Below are positions 1 to 10,604 of a stretch of DNA of 64,000 bases, in pieces. The notes below the pieces were generated by a model. That model ran no database searches, was not told where the DNA came from, and saw nothing but the letters and a program-made list of their open reading frames with translations. This DNA is from Methanobrevibacter sp. (GTDB lineage Archaea > Methanobacteriota > Methanobacteria > Methanobacteriales > Methanobacteriaceae). The stretch is from the NCBI GenBank assembly GCA_017434525.1, contig JAFRFD010000012.1, positions 1-64,000 of the forward strand. The letters are read 5' to 3'. The position numbers and the translations under genes are program-made. Numbering within the stretch: the first letter of the stretch is position 1; each line of letters starts with the position of its first letter.

Positions 1-207
1 GATAAATCATATCTAAATTCATCAAAGAATCTTGTAATGATTTGGTTCTTAGAAGAATCTAAGGTTGCCGGCTCACCTGGAGACGAGCTGTACGAGAACT
101 ACGGAAAGATCCAGGTCGGCAGCGATTTCGGCCTGGTCCTCGGAAATCTGGAAGCGTTCAACGAACTCCGGCGCGAATCGGACGTTCGTCTCGGCATAAA
201 AAAGTAA
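1..207 (+). other. Chimeric open frame with a GC-rich patch, 5' end off window
   Basis: The frame is open from the window edge to TAA at 205-207 and gives about 68 residues that I do not recognise. Roughly the first 60 bases are AT-rich like the rest of the window. About 65-197 is strongly GC-rich, with mostly G or C third positions (GAC, GAG, CTG, TAC, GTC, GGC, CGG, CGC), which is unlike any neighbouring gene. The patch therefore looks like coding DNA from another genome, either inserted or joined by an assembly error. AT-rich sequence resumes at about 198 in a different frame. Confidence 0.4.
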
Positions 208-353
208 TAGTATCTTATTTACCTGTTGGTAAAAGAAGAGATTATCTTAATGATAAGTATTCTACTTGAATTACACCAGAATTATCTAATAGTAGTAAAA
301 ATACAAGTAAATCGTTAACTATTATTAAAAATGTAAGGGATGGTAAAATATAA
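198..353 (+). CDS. 3' fragment of an unidentified gene (TGA read as Trp)
   Basis: After the GC-rich patch, a frame running to TAA at 351-353 reads as a normal phage-like protein end of about 50 residues (KKVIVSYLPVGKRRDY and onward). It includes one in-frame TGA before ITPEL. Its stop directly abuts the ATG of the glycosyltransferase at 354, as expected for an operon. The 5' part cannot be followed through the patch, so no start can be given and the function is unknown. It may belong to the sugar cluster. Confidence 0.4.
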
Positions 354-938
354 ATGATTAAGTTAAGTATTATAGTACCAATATATAATGGGGAGGAATT
401 TATACAACAAGCATTAGATTCTATACCAGTTCGTGAAGATATAGAAGTAATATGCATTAATGATGGCTCTACTGACAATACATTAAATCTGCTTAAAAAT
501 TATAAAAGGTTACCCATTATTATATATACCTATGATAAAAATATGGGAATTGGTTTTGCTACTAATATTGGAATAAAAGCATCTAAAGGTGAATATATTA
601 CAGGATTAGATATAGATGATTGTTTTATTACTGACAAATTCAATGATTGTCTTAATTTAATAAATCTAAAGGCAGATATTTATAGTTTTCCATATTTAAG
701 AAAAGATGGTCGTATGTGACCAGTAAGGGCTACAGTTGGTTTGCCAAGTAAGTGAATTAAAAAATCTTTTATAGGTGATATTAAATGGAGAACAGATATT
801 AGACATGCTGTTGATTATCATTTTTTAACTGAACTGAGAAATAAAAATCCCAATGAAGTATTTTTAGATAAGTTTTATTATAAATATAACTACCCGCGAG
901 AAGGTAGTATGGATTGGAAGAGAACACATGAAAAGTAA
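354..938 (+). CDS. Family 2 glycosyltransferase
   Basis: The N-terminus IIVPIYNGEEFIQQALDSI, the ICINDGSTDNT segment and a later LDIDDCF (the DXD-type metal and nucleotide-sugar site, about residues 84-90) are typical of GT-A fold glycosyltransferases. These move a sugar from a nucleotide-sugar to an acceptor. Two in-frame TGA codons (717-719 and 756-758) read as Trp, giving 194 residues, which is short for the family. The 3' end overlaps the next gene by 11 bases. It sits with two sugar-nucleotide enzymes, so it may modify a virion protein, the host surface or modified DNA bases. The acceptor is unknown. Confidence 0.8.
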
Positions 939-1764
939 GATTTTAGTATTAGGTTGTAATGGTATGCTTGGTAGCATGGTCTCTTTATATTTTAAAGAAC
1001 GTGGCTATGATGTTACCGGTTTTGCCAGGAAAGAATCAAAAATAGTTGATACTGTTATTGGCGACGTTACTTCACTTGGCTCATTAACTTCTTTGTTATT
1101 AGAAGAAGAGTATGATTATATAATAAATTGCGTTGGAAAATTAAATAAAGCTTGTGATGAAAATGTTTGTGAAGCTATTTTTATAAATAGTTATCTACCT
1201 CATTTTTTAGCTAAGATTACAAGAAATTCAAAGACAAAAATTATCCATGTCTCAACTGACTGTGTTTTCAGTGGAGACAAGGGTGACTATAAAGTTTATG
1301 ATAATAAAGATGCTTCATCAATTTATGGTATATCAAAAAGTCTGGGTGAATTAGATGATGAAAAGAACTTAACTCTAAGGACTTCTATTATTGGACCAGA
1401 CTTAAATAAAAATGGTATCGGTTTGTTCAATTGATTTATATCACAAGATTCTCCTGTCAATGGTTTTACCTCAGCTTATTGGACAGGGCTTACTACTTTA
1501 GAGTTAGCTAAAGTTATGGAAAGTGCAATGGATAGAGGTTTAACTGGTTTATATAATGTAGTGCCTGACTCAAAGATTTCTAAATACGAGTTGTTAATGT
1601 TAATTAAAAAATATTTTGGTGGGCAAGCTATAACTCCAGTTGAAATGAAAACTGTTGATAAATCTTTAGTTAATAGTTTTCCGGCTGAGTTACCAGACTA
1701 TGAGACAATGATTAAAGAACTCAGAGAATGAGTTTTATCACATAAAGTTTATTGGGAAGTATAG
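928..1764 (+). CDS. NAD(P)-dependent sugar reductase, RmlD-like SDR
   Basis: The N-terminal LVLGCNGMLGSM is the GxxGxxG nucleotide-binding loop. STDCVFSGDKGDY and YGISKSLGE (YxxxK catalytic pair) match the dTDP-4-dehydrorhamnose reductase family. TGA codons at 1432-1434 and 1729-1731 read as Trp and restore a full 278-residue protein, the usual length for RmlD. The region around residue 170 contains NGFTSAYWTG, resembling the family's substrate side. It overlaps the glycosyltransferase upstream and the next gene starts 3 bases after its stop. Likely role: making a deoxysugar nucleotide. The exact sugar cannot be told. Confidence 0.8.
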
Positions 1765-1766
1765 AT

Positions 1767-2687
1767 ATGAAATATTTGATTGTTGGGGGTTCTGGTTCAT
1801 TTGGGACTAGAATGACTAAGTTTTTATTGGAAAATACTGAAGATGATATTATTATCTTCAGCAGAGGTGAGAAACAACAATGGGAACACCGACTAAAGTT
1901 TAATAATAATCGAATAAAATATGTAATTGGTGACATGAGAGATAGAAGTTCTGTTGATTCTGTAATGGATGGAGTTGATTATGTTTTTCTTGCTGCAGCC
2001 ATGAAGCATATTGATAAGTGCGAATCAAATCCTACTGAATGTTACAAAACTAATATCTATGGATGTTTAAATGTTATAAATTCCGCTATTGAACATAAAA
2101 TTAAAAAATTAGTATTTTTAAGTACTGATAAGGCAGTTGACCCACTAACTATTTATGGAACATCAAAATTATTCATAGAACAATATATAAAATCAGTTGA
2201 CAATAAAGATACTCAATTGATTAGAACTAGATATGGAAACGTATTTGGAAGTAATGGTAGTATAGCCTGAGTATTTGATAAATTATCTAGAGAAGGTAAA
2301 CAATTAACTATTACTGACCCAACAATGACTAGATTCTTTATGAGTTTAGATGACGCCGTTGAATTGGTATGGTTTGCTTGTAACAATGGGAACAATGGTG
2401 ACTTATTTGTTTATAACAATAAATCATGTACAATACAAGAATTAGCTGACGCTTTCAGTGATAATCAAACAATAATAGGACTTAGATGCATTGAAAAAAT
2501 AGACGAAGAACTTTTAAGTGTTATAGAATTAAATCATTCAGAAAAAATTGGAAATTATTTTAGAGTAAATGATTCTATTACTAGTGATAGAATTTATACA
2601 GAACCATTTACAAGCAGGAATTCTGAAAGATTAAGTAAAGAAGATTTATATAACTTGATTGATAATTGAAGAATCTCAAATTCTTAA
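1767..2687 (+). CDS. Nucleotide-sugar dehydratase/epimerase, CapD/FlaA1-like SDR
   Basis: The Rossmann motif GGSGSFG is at residues 7-13, with FLAAAMKHIDKCESNP and YGTSK (YxxxK) further on. This is the pattern of the short UDP-GlcNAc 4,6-dehydratase/epimerase group (FlaA1, PseB, CapD). TGA at 2268-2270 and 2667-2669 read as Trp, giving 306 residues. I prefer the ATG at 1767 because it falls just after the previous stop and places the GxxGxxG close to the N-terminus. Together with the RmlD-like gene it suggests a dehydratase-then-reductase route to an amino or deoxy sugar. Confidence 0.8.
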
Positions 2688-2690
2688 TCT

Positions 2691-2709
2691 TTGCTAAATT
2701 AAATATAAT
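2691..2709 (+). promoter_or_regulatory. Late-type promoter motif before CHAP virion gene
   Basis: TTGCTAAATTAAATATAAT lies directly before the AGGAGG ribosome binding site (2712-2717). Near-identical copies lie at 11082, 14356, 15588, 17308 and 57391. The TGCTAAATT part resembles an extended -10 (TGnTATAAT), and no -35 box is evident. The call rests on repetition at gene starts. Confidence 0.65.
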
Positions 2710-2723
2710 TCAGGAGGTATAGG

Positions 2724-4082
2724 ATGGCACTATCAAGAAACCCAAATCTATATGATGGCCCACCGGTACCACCAGGAGGTGGTGGTGGAAGTGGCTCTGG
2801 GGGCGGTAGCGGCTCCGGTGGTGGTGGCGGACAACCACAAGAAACATTTAACCCAAATGATACTGGTGGTGGAACATATACTTATACTACTGCGCCTGAT
2901 GGTGTTGCGGGCGGATCTTTTGACTATCTCTATCAATATACCACAACCTACCCTGGAATTATTAAATCATTAACTTTCCCAACCGGTGACAAATTAAGCT
3001 CAGGGAGAGGTTTAAAAGATGGGGAATCTGCTGTTTATTCTACTAATATTACAAAATGGAATCCTTATTATACTAAGGCTGGACATACAACTCCAGCAGG
3101 TGAAAGTGGAAAGGCCACTGCTATTTACATTAGCCAGACTAACAGACAAGGCATGTGAACTAAGGCGGGAAAATCACTTTCAACTTACCCTAATCAGATT
3201 GCGGCAAAACTTGATGGTTCTCCTTCAGCCTATACCGTTTTACCTAACTGTGTAGGCTTTGTTAACGGTAGAAGTTATGAAATATGGGGTTTAGCTTTAA
3301 AGTCAGGTTACTTAAAAAAAGAGGGCGATGATTACGTCATCCCATCATTGAATAATAAAAAGGTCCATAAGTTTAAAGGAGTCCCTAACTGTAATGCCTA
3401 CTCATTCAGTTTTAAGTCTCTTTATAGGGATGGCACACCTACTTCAACTGGTTATTATATCTCTGAGGGACCTGTCCCGGGAGCTATTCTTTGTTGGAGA
3501 GGTAATACCACTGACGGTCAACCAGGACACGTAGGCTTTGTCGAGGCTGTCTTCAAACCAGGGACTCCTGAAGAATATTGTGTAACATCCGAGTCCGGTT
3601 ATTCAGGTGGTGGTGTCCAATACTTAGTTTGGACTGGTAGACGATATAGAAGCCAAGGATTTAAATATGGTAGTTATCCTAAAGCTGGTTTTCTATGTTC
3701 TCCTATTTGTGAACTAGCGGCTTATGGTACAGCTGGTGGAACCGTTACTATCGGTGATATAAAAGAGCCAACTTATGAAGAGAATGAAGCTTTGGAAGAT
3801 GCTAGAGATGAGTTCAGTGGACAGAATATTCTAGCTGATGTCCCTGTAGGAAGTAAAGTTGAGATTCAGTGGTTTGGCAACGAAAAGGCTGATAATACTG
3901 GTAAAAGAATAAATAAAATGGGATGTGTGGCTGTAGTCTTAACTAAAGATTTAACTAAGGCTTGCCCATTTGGTCTCTCATTTGATAATAAAAAGGTATT
4001 TGGTTACTATCAACGTGAAGCAATAAAAATGGTTGATAAATCAGACTTTGTAGATACTGGTAGTGTTGGAAGTAACTGGTAA
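2724..4082 (+). CDS. CHAP-domain virion-associated lysin with Gly/Ser linker
   Basis: An N-terminal stretch (about residues 10-40) is an almost pure Gly/Ser linker. A CHAP-type Cys/His peptidase or amidase follows: the Cys is in NCVGFVNG (about residue 175) and the His in QPGHVGFVE (about residue 267), followed by SESGYSGGGVQY. The same arrangement occurs in the endolysin at 44992. One TGA (3156-3158) reads as Trp, giving 452 residues. The C-terminal 130 residues are unassigned. Its place among fibre genes behind a late promoter suggests a structural lysin that opens peptidoglycan during entry, but that location is inferred. Confidence 0.75.
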
Positions 4083-4101
4083 CTTGTATATTATATTAAG
4101 G
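4083..4101 (+). promoter_or_regulatory. Possible promoter motif TTGTATATTATAT
   Basis: CTTGTATATTATATTAAGG sits between the CHAP gene stop and the fibre ATG. A nearly identical string occurs at 23246-23264 and a relative at 30922-30943, each just before a structural gene. It could be a variant -10 element or a leader sequence shared with a ribosome binding site. Confidence 0.35.
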
Positions 4102-4108
4102 TAAAAAT

Positions 4109-5923
4109 ATGGCAAACAGAAAGTTTGATATACAATTAAAAGATAAGAGTAGAAACCTGTTATACCCTTTGGCTCATAAGGATAGTAGCGGAAATATAAT
4201 ACCAACTACTTACGTAAAAAAGTCAGGAGATAAAATGTCGGGTGACTTAGGCCTCATCGGGGTCTCATCCCTTGAAAATTATAGTGGTAGCAGTCAGAAA
4301 GAAAATTATTCAAGAAGGGAAGTATACGCTGAAATCTCAGTGAGTGAAGTTCAAGCTATAGATAGTACTTTGACAACAAATAGTTCAATATCTGATTACA
4401 TGGCTGGTATATTAAAGGCTTTATGTGTTAAATACCCGAATAGGGTTAATACTATCTTCAAGGGCCATACTGCTAAGGGTTCTCATTTCTATTATGAAGT
4501 TTTTATTTATAACACGAATAATAAGGTAAACGACTTACCTCAATACAGTTTTGGAAGTTTAAGAAACTACAATACCAGGGGAAATGTTACTACATTTTAT
4601 TTAATTGGTACTGGTATTAGTAGTAATAATCATTCTTATTATTGTGTAAACGTTACAGCTCATTCGGTCCAAAATAAGATTTATTATGGTACTTGTTCTA
4701 CTGCTGCAGATACTGCTGAGAAAGCAGTTGATTGTAATAATTTTGTTTTGGCTACAGGCGCTACTGTTTTAGTAACTTTCTCTAATACAAATTCAGTTGC
4801 CGTAGCTAGTCTAACTCTTAATGTTGATGGTACAGGTGCTGCCCCTATTAAGTGTTTTAGAAATGGTGGAATAAATAATTTACCTGGAGTTGGCTACCTA
4901 GCTTCTAATCAAACCTATCTTTTCTCTTATGATGGTACAAACTGAGTAACATTAATTGATTATAATACAAATAGTAGTGTGGCACAAACTGCTACATCAG
5001 ATAATAATGACTATGAAATATTGTTTAGTGGGTCAGCTGATAATACTACTAAAACTGAGGGAGCTAGAAAGAATTCTAATTTATTATTTAATCCATCAAC
5101 TGGTAAATTACAGGTTGGTGGAAGCATTGGCTCTGGTACACTATCTGATACCGCAGAAAGGTTTGTTGGTGTTTATTCAAATTCTGGTTCTATACTTCTT
5201 GACTCCGTGGGTAATTCAAATGGAGATGGGACTCGTGGTATTTGAATTGGTGCACATGGTATTGCTACTAAGGGTAAGTGAGCCTTACAAGTTGACACTG
5301 ACAATAATGTTGTAGTAAATGGTTCATCATCATTAAACTTACTTAAAGCGGGAGATACTATGTCTGGTGACCTTGCTTTTGCTGCTAATAAAGGTATTAA
5401 TTTTGTTAGTGCAGGAAGACTTTATTGAAAAGAAAATAATTATGGAGACCAATTTGCTATTGTACCATATTTTTCAGGGTCTGATGATGATAACCTATTA
5501 AAAATACAAAGTGCCGTAGGTGCTCAGGGAACTACTCCTGATTTGTCAGATAAAATAACTATTACAGGAAAATCAGGAAATGTGAATATTATCTCTGGCA
5601 CTTTAACATTATTAAAAACCCAAGATGCAAGCGGCGCCGCAGATAATAAACCTGCTTTAATTATAGGTGGTGCTTCAACTGCTCAGCATATTGAAATGGA
5701 TGGTAATGAAATATTATCAAAAGAAAATGGTAACACTCCTGGAATCCTTTGGCTGCAGGATTCCTCAGGGACTGTTAAAGTTGGTGGTACAGGTGGTTTA
5801 ATTATTGATGCCACAAATAGTGATACTGGATTTAGATGCAGGAATATTTCTTATGGAACAGCTGCTCCATCAGGTGGTAATAGCGGTGACCTTTATATTC
5901 AATATACAGAACCTACAAGTTAA
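4109..5923 (+). CDS. Tail fibre protein
   Basis: Two copies of the tail-fibre hallmark GDxMSGDL occur, SGDKMSGDLGL near residue 43 and AGDTMSGDLAF near residue 414. The rest is low-complexity, Ser/Gly/Asn-rich sequence typical of trimeric fibres. Four in-frame TGA codons (4943, 5243, 5279, 5426) read as Trp and join what would otherwise be fragments into 604 residues. The C-terminus, GNSGDLYIQYTEPTS, resembles that of the fibre at 36510 (GDNGDIWITYVN), pointing to a shared attachment or tip module. Probable role: host-surface recognition. Confidence 0.8.
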
Positions 5924-5946
5924 TATTAGAAAGTGATTGATAATTT

Positions 5947-6627
5947 ATGGGACAGAATTTAACTTTAAATAATGGTGAAAGTGGAGAATTATTAAATGGA
6001 GATACTTTTGGTTGGTATACCGGTACCTCTAATGGGGCAATTAAATTAACTTTGGCTTTGAGTGATTTAGATAGAGTAAATCATACCATTAAGATTACTT
6101 CTACCTGGACTTGGAAACGTAGCTCTAGCTCAGGTTGGTGTTGAGATGTAAACTCAGCTAATAAAGCCTATAAATTATATGCTACGGCTACTAGTTCAAG
6201 CAGCGGTACTTCTCAGACATATTATTTATATGTTGGCGGAAACCGTCATAGTTATGGAACATTAACTAGTGGTACTAACTATTTTAACTGGGCAGCAGCT
6301 TGGGCTAATACTTCTTACCATGACATCAATTATAGTGTTAGCCAAAAGAGTGTTACAAATGTAAGAACCATAAATCTGTCTCCATTTGATACATTGTCAA
6401 TGGACATTCATTGCTATCTTGACTCTAGCTCAAGCTCAAGCTATGGTCCACGTTCAGATAAAGACTGGGGCACTTTTACTCTTACAATACCTGAAAATGG
6501 TCACCCAATTTGGACTAATGTTAATGGTACTTGGAAGGGTGGAATACCATGGGTAAATGTTAACGGTACATGGCAGTCGGGGATAACTTGGGTTAATGAC
6601 GGTGGTACTTGGAAAGTTTTGAGCTAA
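5947..6627 (+). CDS. Fibre/tip protein with C-terminal GTW repeats
   Basis: A 226-residue protein with one TGA (6142-6144) read as Trp. It is rich in Ser, Thr and aromatic residues. It ends in three short repeats of the form W-V-N-x-x-GTW (residues about 193-223). A similar Trp-containing repeat ends the protein at 37984. It follows the tail fibre by 23 bases and precedes terminase. The composition suggests a beta-rich structural or adhesin tip. No enzyme motif is seen and the exact role is unknown. Confidence 0.6.
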
Positions 6628-6649
6628 AAAATTGAAAGGTGGGTAGTCT

Positions 6650-8647
6650 ATGACTAACATCAAATTAGAAGGATTAACTGAACAGGAAAGAAAAGCTGTT
6701 CTTGAAATAGTAAAAGAATATTCAGAGACAGGTAATTCCTCAAAGTTAAAAGATATTTTATATGAAGACTGGAAGGAAATTCCAGTTGACATATTGACGT
6801 TTATAAAAGATGATAATTATTTAGGTAGAGCATGGAAAGACCCTGAGGGTAATTTGAAATTATTCCCTTATTGGGAAAATCTATTACCAAAAATATTCCC
6901 TGACCCCTATACAACATCTGTCAATAACCTGATTGAATCAGGCGGACGTGGTCTGGGTAAATCTGAAATAGCAGTAACCTGCATGTTATATATGATTTAC
7001 AGGTTGATGTGTTTGAAGAACCCACATGCCTATTACAACTTGAAGGTAACTGAAAAGTTTGCTTTTGCCTTCATGAATATCACTAAGACATTATCTGAGA
7101 ATATTGGGATTAATAAATTCCAGTCAACGGTACAACTTTCTCCGTGATTTATGGCCCGTGGAGAAATGACACAACGAAATAACCTTCCATATTGAATGGC
7201 TCCTGATTATATTAATATAATCATTGGCTCACAGCCATCACATGTAATAGGTCAACCTATTATGGGAGCCTTTATGGATGAAATAGACTTCATCCGTAAC
7301 ATGGATGTTGAAATACAAAAAGAAAGAGCAAAAGATATGCTCGATACCGCTATGGGTGGTATGAAAACTAGATTTACCCATAACGGAAATAACCCTGGTC
7401 TGATTATATTAGCTTCTTCAAAGAGAAGTGATAAATCATTCTTGGAAACTCACATGCGTGCTGCTCTTGAAAATGAGCCTGACAATGTTATTATAGTTGA
7501 TGAACCTACATGGAACATTAGGCCAGCTAAAGAATATTCAGGTGAAAAATTCAAGGTAGCTCTCGGAAACAAATTCTTAACTTCACAAGTTATACCTGAT
7601 TCTGACAATGATATTAATTATTGGACAGAAAAGGGGTATACTATATTGGAAGTACCTGTTGAATATAAAGCTAATTTCCTTGAAGGAATTGATAGGGCAT
7701 TAGCAGACTATGCAGGTATTGCTTCAAGTGAGTTATCAAAATATATCTCAGGTGAAAGATTTAATGAATGTAAATCTGATAAGATTAAAAATCTGTTTAC
7801 TAGAGATGTTATTGAAGTAGGAAACTCACCTACTGATACTCAGCAATATTTTGATTTTGTTGACCTGACTTCGGTTGACCCACAAATGAAACGTAAGCCG
7901 ATGTACATTCACCTTGATATGTCTGTATCAGGTGACAAAACTGGTATTGCTGGTATATGAATTAAAGGAAAGAAACCTACACAGGAAGGCGAGACTAGCG
8001 ATAATAGTTTAATTTATCAGCTAGCTTTTAGTGTATCAGTTAAAGCGCCAAAAGGTTACCAGATATCTTTTGAAAAGAACAGGAGATTTATTATCTGGTT
8101 AAGGGAACAGGGCTTTAGTATTCGTGGTATAACCGCTGATACCTTCCAGTCCTATGATACACTACAAGAATTAAGGTCAAGGGGATTTGAGTGTGATACA
8201 TTGTCAGTTGACCGTGTAGATACCGATAGAATTTGTAAACCTTACCAATATTTCAAAACAACTATTTATGAAAACAGATTTATTCTGTATAAAGAAAACT
8301 CAGCTTTACTTACAGAGGAAGTAATAAACCTTGAAAGGAATGCTAACTCAGGTAAAGTTGACCACCCAGACAACGGACGATTTGGTTCTAAGGACCAAGC
8401 AGACGCTGTCTGTGGTGCAATATTTAATGCTTCAAAACATGCTGAGGAATTCGGTTATGAATTTGGGGAAAGTGCTAACTGGGTTGCTGATATTAACGAG
8501 TTTAACCTTGACGACCCAATAGATGCTTTACAAGAAAGCTTGATTAATAATCAAGTTAAAAATATACCTTTGAGTAAACCTATTATAGATTTCGGGATGG
8601 GTGAAGCAGAAGATTACTACCCATCAGATGGTATTATATTATTTTAA
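6650..8647 (+). CDS. terL: Terminase large subunit
   Basis: This is the ATPase-nuclease motor that packages DNA into proheads. SGGRGLGKSEI at about residues 96-106 is the Walker A loop. AFMDEIDF at about residues 206-213 is Walker B with its catalytic acidic residue. The nuclease half starts with HLDMSVSGDKTGI near residue 420 (first catalytic Asp). Three TGA codons (7145, 7193, 7958) read as Trp and are needed to join the two domains into 665 residues. A strong AGGTGGG site precedes the ATG. It is followed 12 bases later by the portal gene. Confidence 0.92.
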
Positions 8648-8659
8648 TGGAGGACACTT

Positions 8660-10558
8660 ATGCCAAGCGATGAAACTTTTAGAAATATAGACTATAAAAA
8701 TAAAGCTGTCGCCGTACCCCTACCCGATAGAATAAATGATATTGATACCAAGAATACTTTATATGATAATATCATTGACGCTGCTGAGAACAAAGTTCTT
8801 GACCTAACTGATATTAATTCATTTACTTCTATCTCTCAGTCAAGAGATGAAGTTTATAATTTAATTGATTCAATGGCACAAGACCCAATTATTGCAGTAG
8901 CTCTTGATATTTACACATCAGATGCTTGCGAACCTAACGAACAGGGACAGATAGTTTGGGCTGAAGCTGATGATGAAAGAGTTCTTGGTGAGGTAGAACA
9001 CTTACTTGATTCAATGAATGTTGACAAGAATATCTTTGGTTGGGTATACTCATTAGTTAAATATGGTGACCTATATTTAAGACTATATAGAGATTCTGAA
9101 TATAATGCAGAATTATTTAAGAAGTCAGAAGTTTTGAATGAAAATGTAATTATTAAAGCTTATAAAGAAAATGACCACTTCGCTGAGTACATGGAGATGG
9201 TTAAGAACCCAGCTGAAGTATTTGACCTGCAGAGATTTGGTAAGACCGTTGGTTACGTAAGGTCTCATATTCAAACAAAATCTCCACAAGCTGACGATTA
9301 TTTCCAGCAGTATTCAAATCTGTTTAAATATAATTTCAATAGTGGAGATGTTGACCTGTACCCTGCAACTGATTTGGTTCATGCTTGCCTTGAAGATAAC
9401 TCAAACAGGACTGAGGAAGAGGTATCTATCATAACTGATGGAACTTCAGAAGCTGAGACTAATTCAATGACTTATTCTGTTAAGCGTGGCCAATCAATCT
9501 TATATAACATTTACAAAATCTGGCGTGAATTATCATTACTTGAAAACTCTGTCTTATTAAACAGAATCACTAAATCATCAATCATCAGAACAGTATCTGT
9601 TGAAGTTGGTGATATGGAAAAGAATGATGTTCAGAAGTTGTTACATAGGATTAAGCAGATGATTGAGCAGAGGTCATCATTAGCCAAGAACTTATCATAC
9701 GAAAACTATACTAATCCAGGCCCAATTGAAAACGTTATCTACGTACCTACTCATGATGGTAAAGGTGCTTTAACTACTGGACAAATTGGTGGAGACGTTA
9801 ACGTTGGAGATTTGGTTGACCTTGATTATTTTAAGAATAAATTATATGGTGCTTTAGGTATTCCAAAACAGTACTTAGGTGATACTGATGATGCCACAGG
9901 ATTTAACGGTGGTACTGCCTTATCATTAACTTCAAGTAGATATGCTAAGACAGTCAAGAGAGTACAGAATGCTATTATTCAGGCTTTAACAGACTCAATC
10001 AACCTGATGTTATTAGACAAGGGTTTGACTAAGTATATTAATGAATTCAGATTAAAAATGCAAGCTCCTACTACTCAAGAAGAGAAGGATAGAAAAGAAA
10101 ATCTTTCAAGTTCAATTTCTAATATTAGAGAAATTATGAGTTTAGTAGATGGAATTGAAGACCAAGTTACAAAACTGAATATCTTAAAGTCATTGCTATC
10201 AAATACAATTTCAGACATCAACGTTATCACTGCTATTCAGGATGAAATTGATAGATTAACCGAAGAGGCAGAAGGTAATAACGAAGGTAGTGAGGAGGAT
10301 TTAGGTGGTGATGAAGACTTCGGTGGTGATGAAGACTTCGACTTCGACCTTGGTGGTGGAGGCGGCGGCGACCTTGATTTAGGCGGAGAGGAACTGCCAA
10401 CACCTGAAGAAGCTATGGGTGGTGAGGAATCAGCTCCAATGGAGATGCCTGAAGCCCCAGAAGAAAGCTTTAGTTCTGGCGAAGGTGAATTATTAACTGA
10501 AGAAGATAATTTACCTAGCTGGTCTGAAATGGGAATATCTTATAATGAAGTAAGATAA
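8660..10558 (+). CDS. Portal protein
   Basis: A 632-residue protein directly after terminase, the standard place for the portal ring at the DNA-entry vertex. It has the long helical core of T4 gp20-type portals (for example KRGQSILYNIYKIWRELSLLENS and the following helices). Residues about 530-610 form an unusual acidic tail rich in Glu, Asp and Gly, with a tandem GGDEDF repeat. That tail is probably disordered and is not part of the ring fold. There are no in-frame TGA codons. Confidence 0.85.
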   Translation: MPSDETFRNIDYKNKAVAVPLPDRINDIDTKNTLYDNIIDAAENKVLDLTDINSFTSISQSRDEVYNLIDSMAQDPIIAVALDIYTSDACEPNEQGQIVWAEADDERVLGEVEHLLDSMNVDKNIFGWVYSLVKYGDLYLRLYRDSEYNAELFKKSEVLNENVIIKAYKENDHFAEYMEMVKNPAEVFDLQRFGKTVGYVRSHIQTKSPQADDYFQQYSNLFKYNFNSGDVDLYPATDLVHACLEDNSNRTEEEVSIITDGTSEAETNSMTYSVKRGQSILYNIYKIWRELSLLENSVLLNRITKSSIIRTVSVEVGDMEKNDVQKLLHRIKQMIEQRSSLAKNLSYENYTNPGPIENVIYVPTHDGKGALTTGQIGGDVNVGDLVDLDYFKNKLYGALGIPKQYLGDTDDATGFNGGTALSLTSSRYAKTVKRVQNAIIQALTDSINLMLLDKGLTKYINEFRLKMQAPTTQEEKDRKENLSSSISNIREIMSLVDGIEDQVTKLNILKSLLSNTISDINVITAIQDEIDRLTEEAEGNNEGSEEDLGGDEDFGGDEDFDFDLGGGGGGDLDLGGEELPTPEEAMGGEESAPMEMPEAPEESFSSGEGELLTEEDNLPSWSEMGISYNEVR

Positions 10559-10604
10559 AAACACAAATCACTAAGTTGATTATATCAAATAGGGAGGCAA
10601 ACAA

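Noticed and set aside
2748-2936. Open frames on the - strand and in other frames of the Gly-rich CHAP gene start
   Set aside because: They come from the repetitive GGT/GGC codons; they have no ribosome binding site and overlap a real domain gene.
7145-7195. Terminase, CapD-like, RmlD-like and other genes appear broken by stop codons, as if pseudogenes or split genes
   Set aside because: All breaks are TGA, the frame and family motifs continue across them, and no gene ends in TGA. They are Trp codons.
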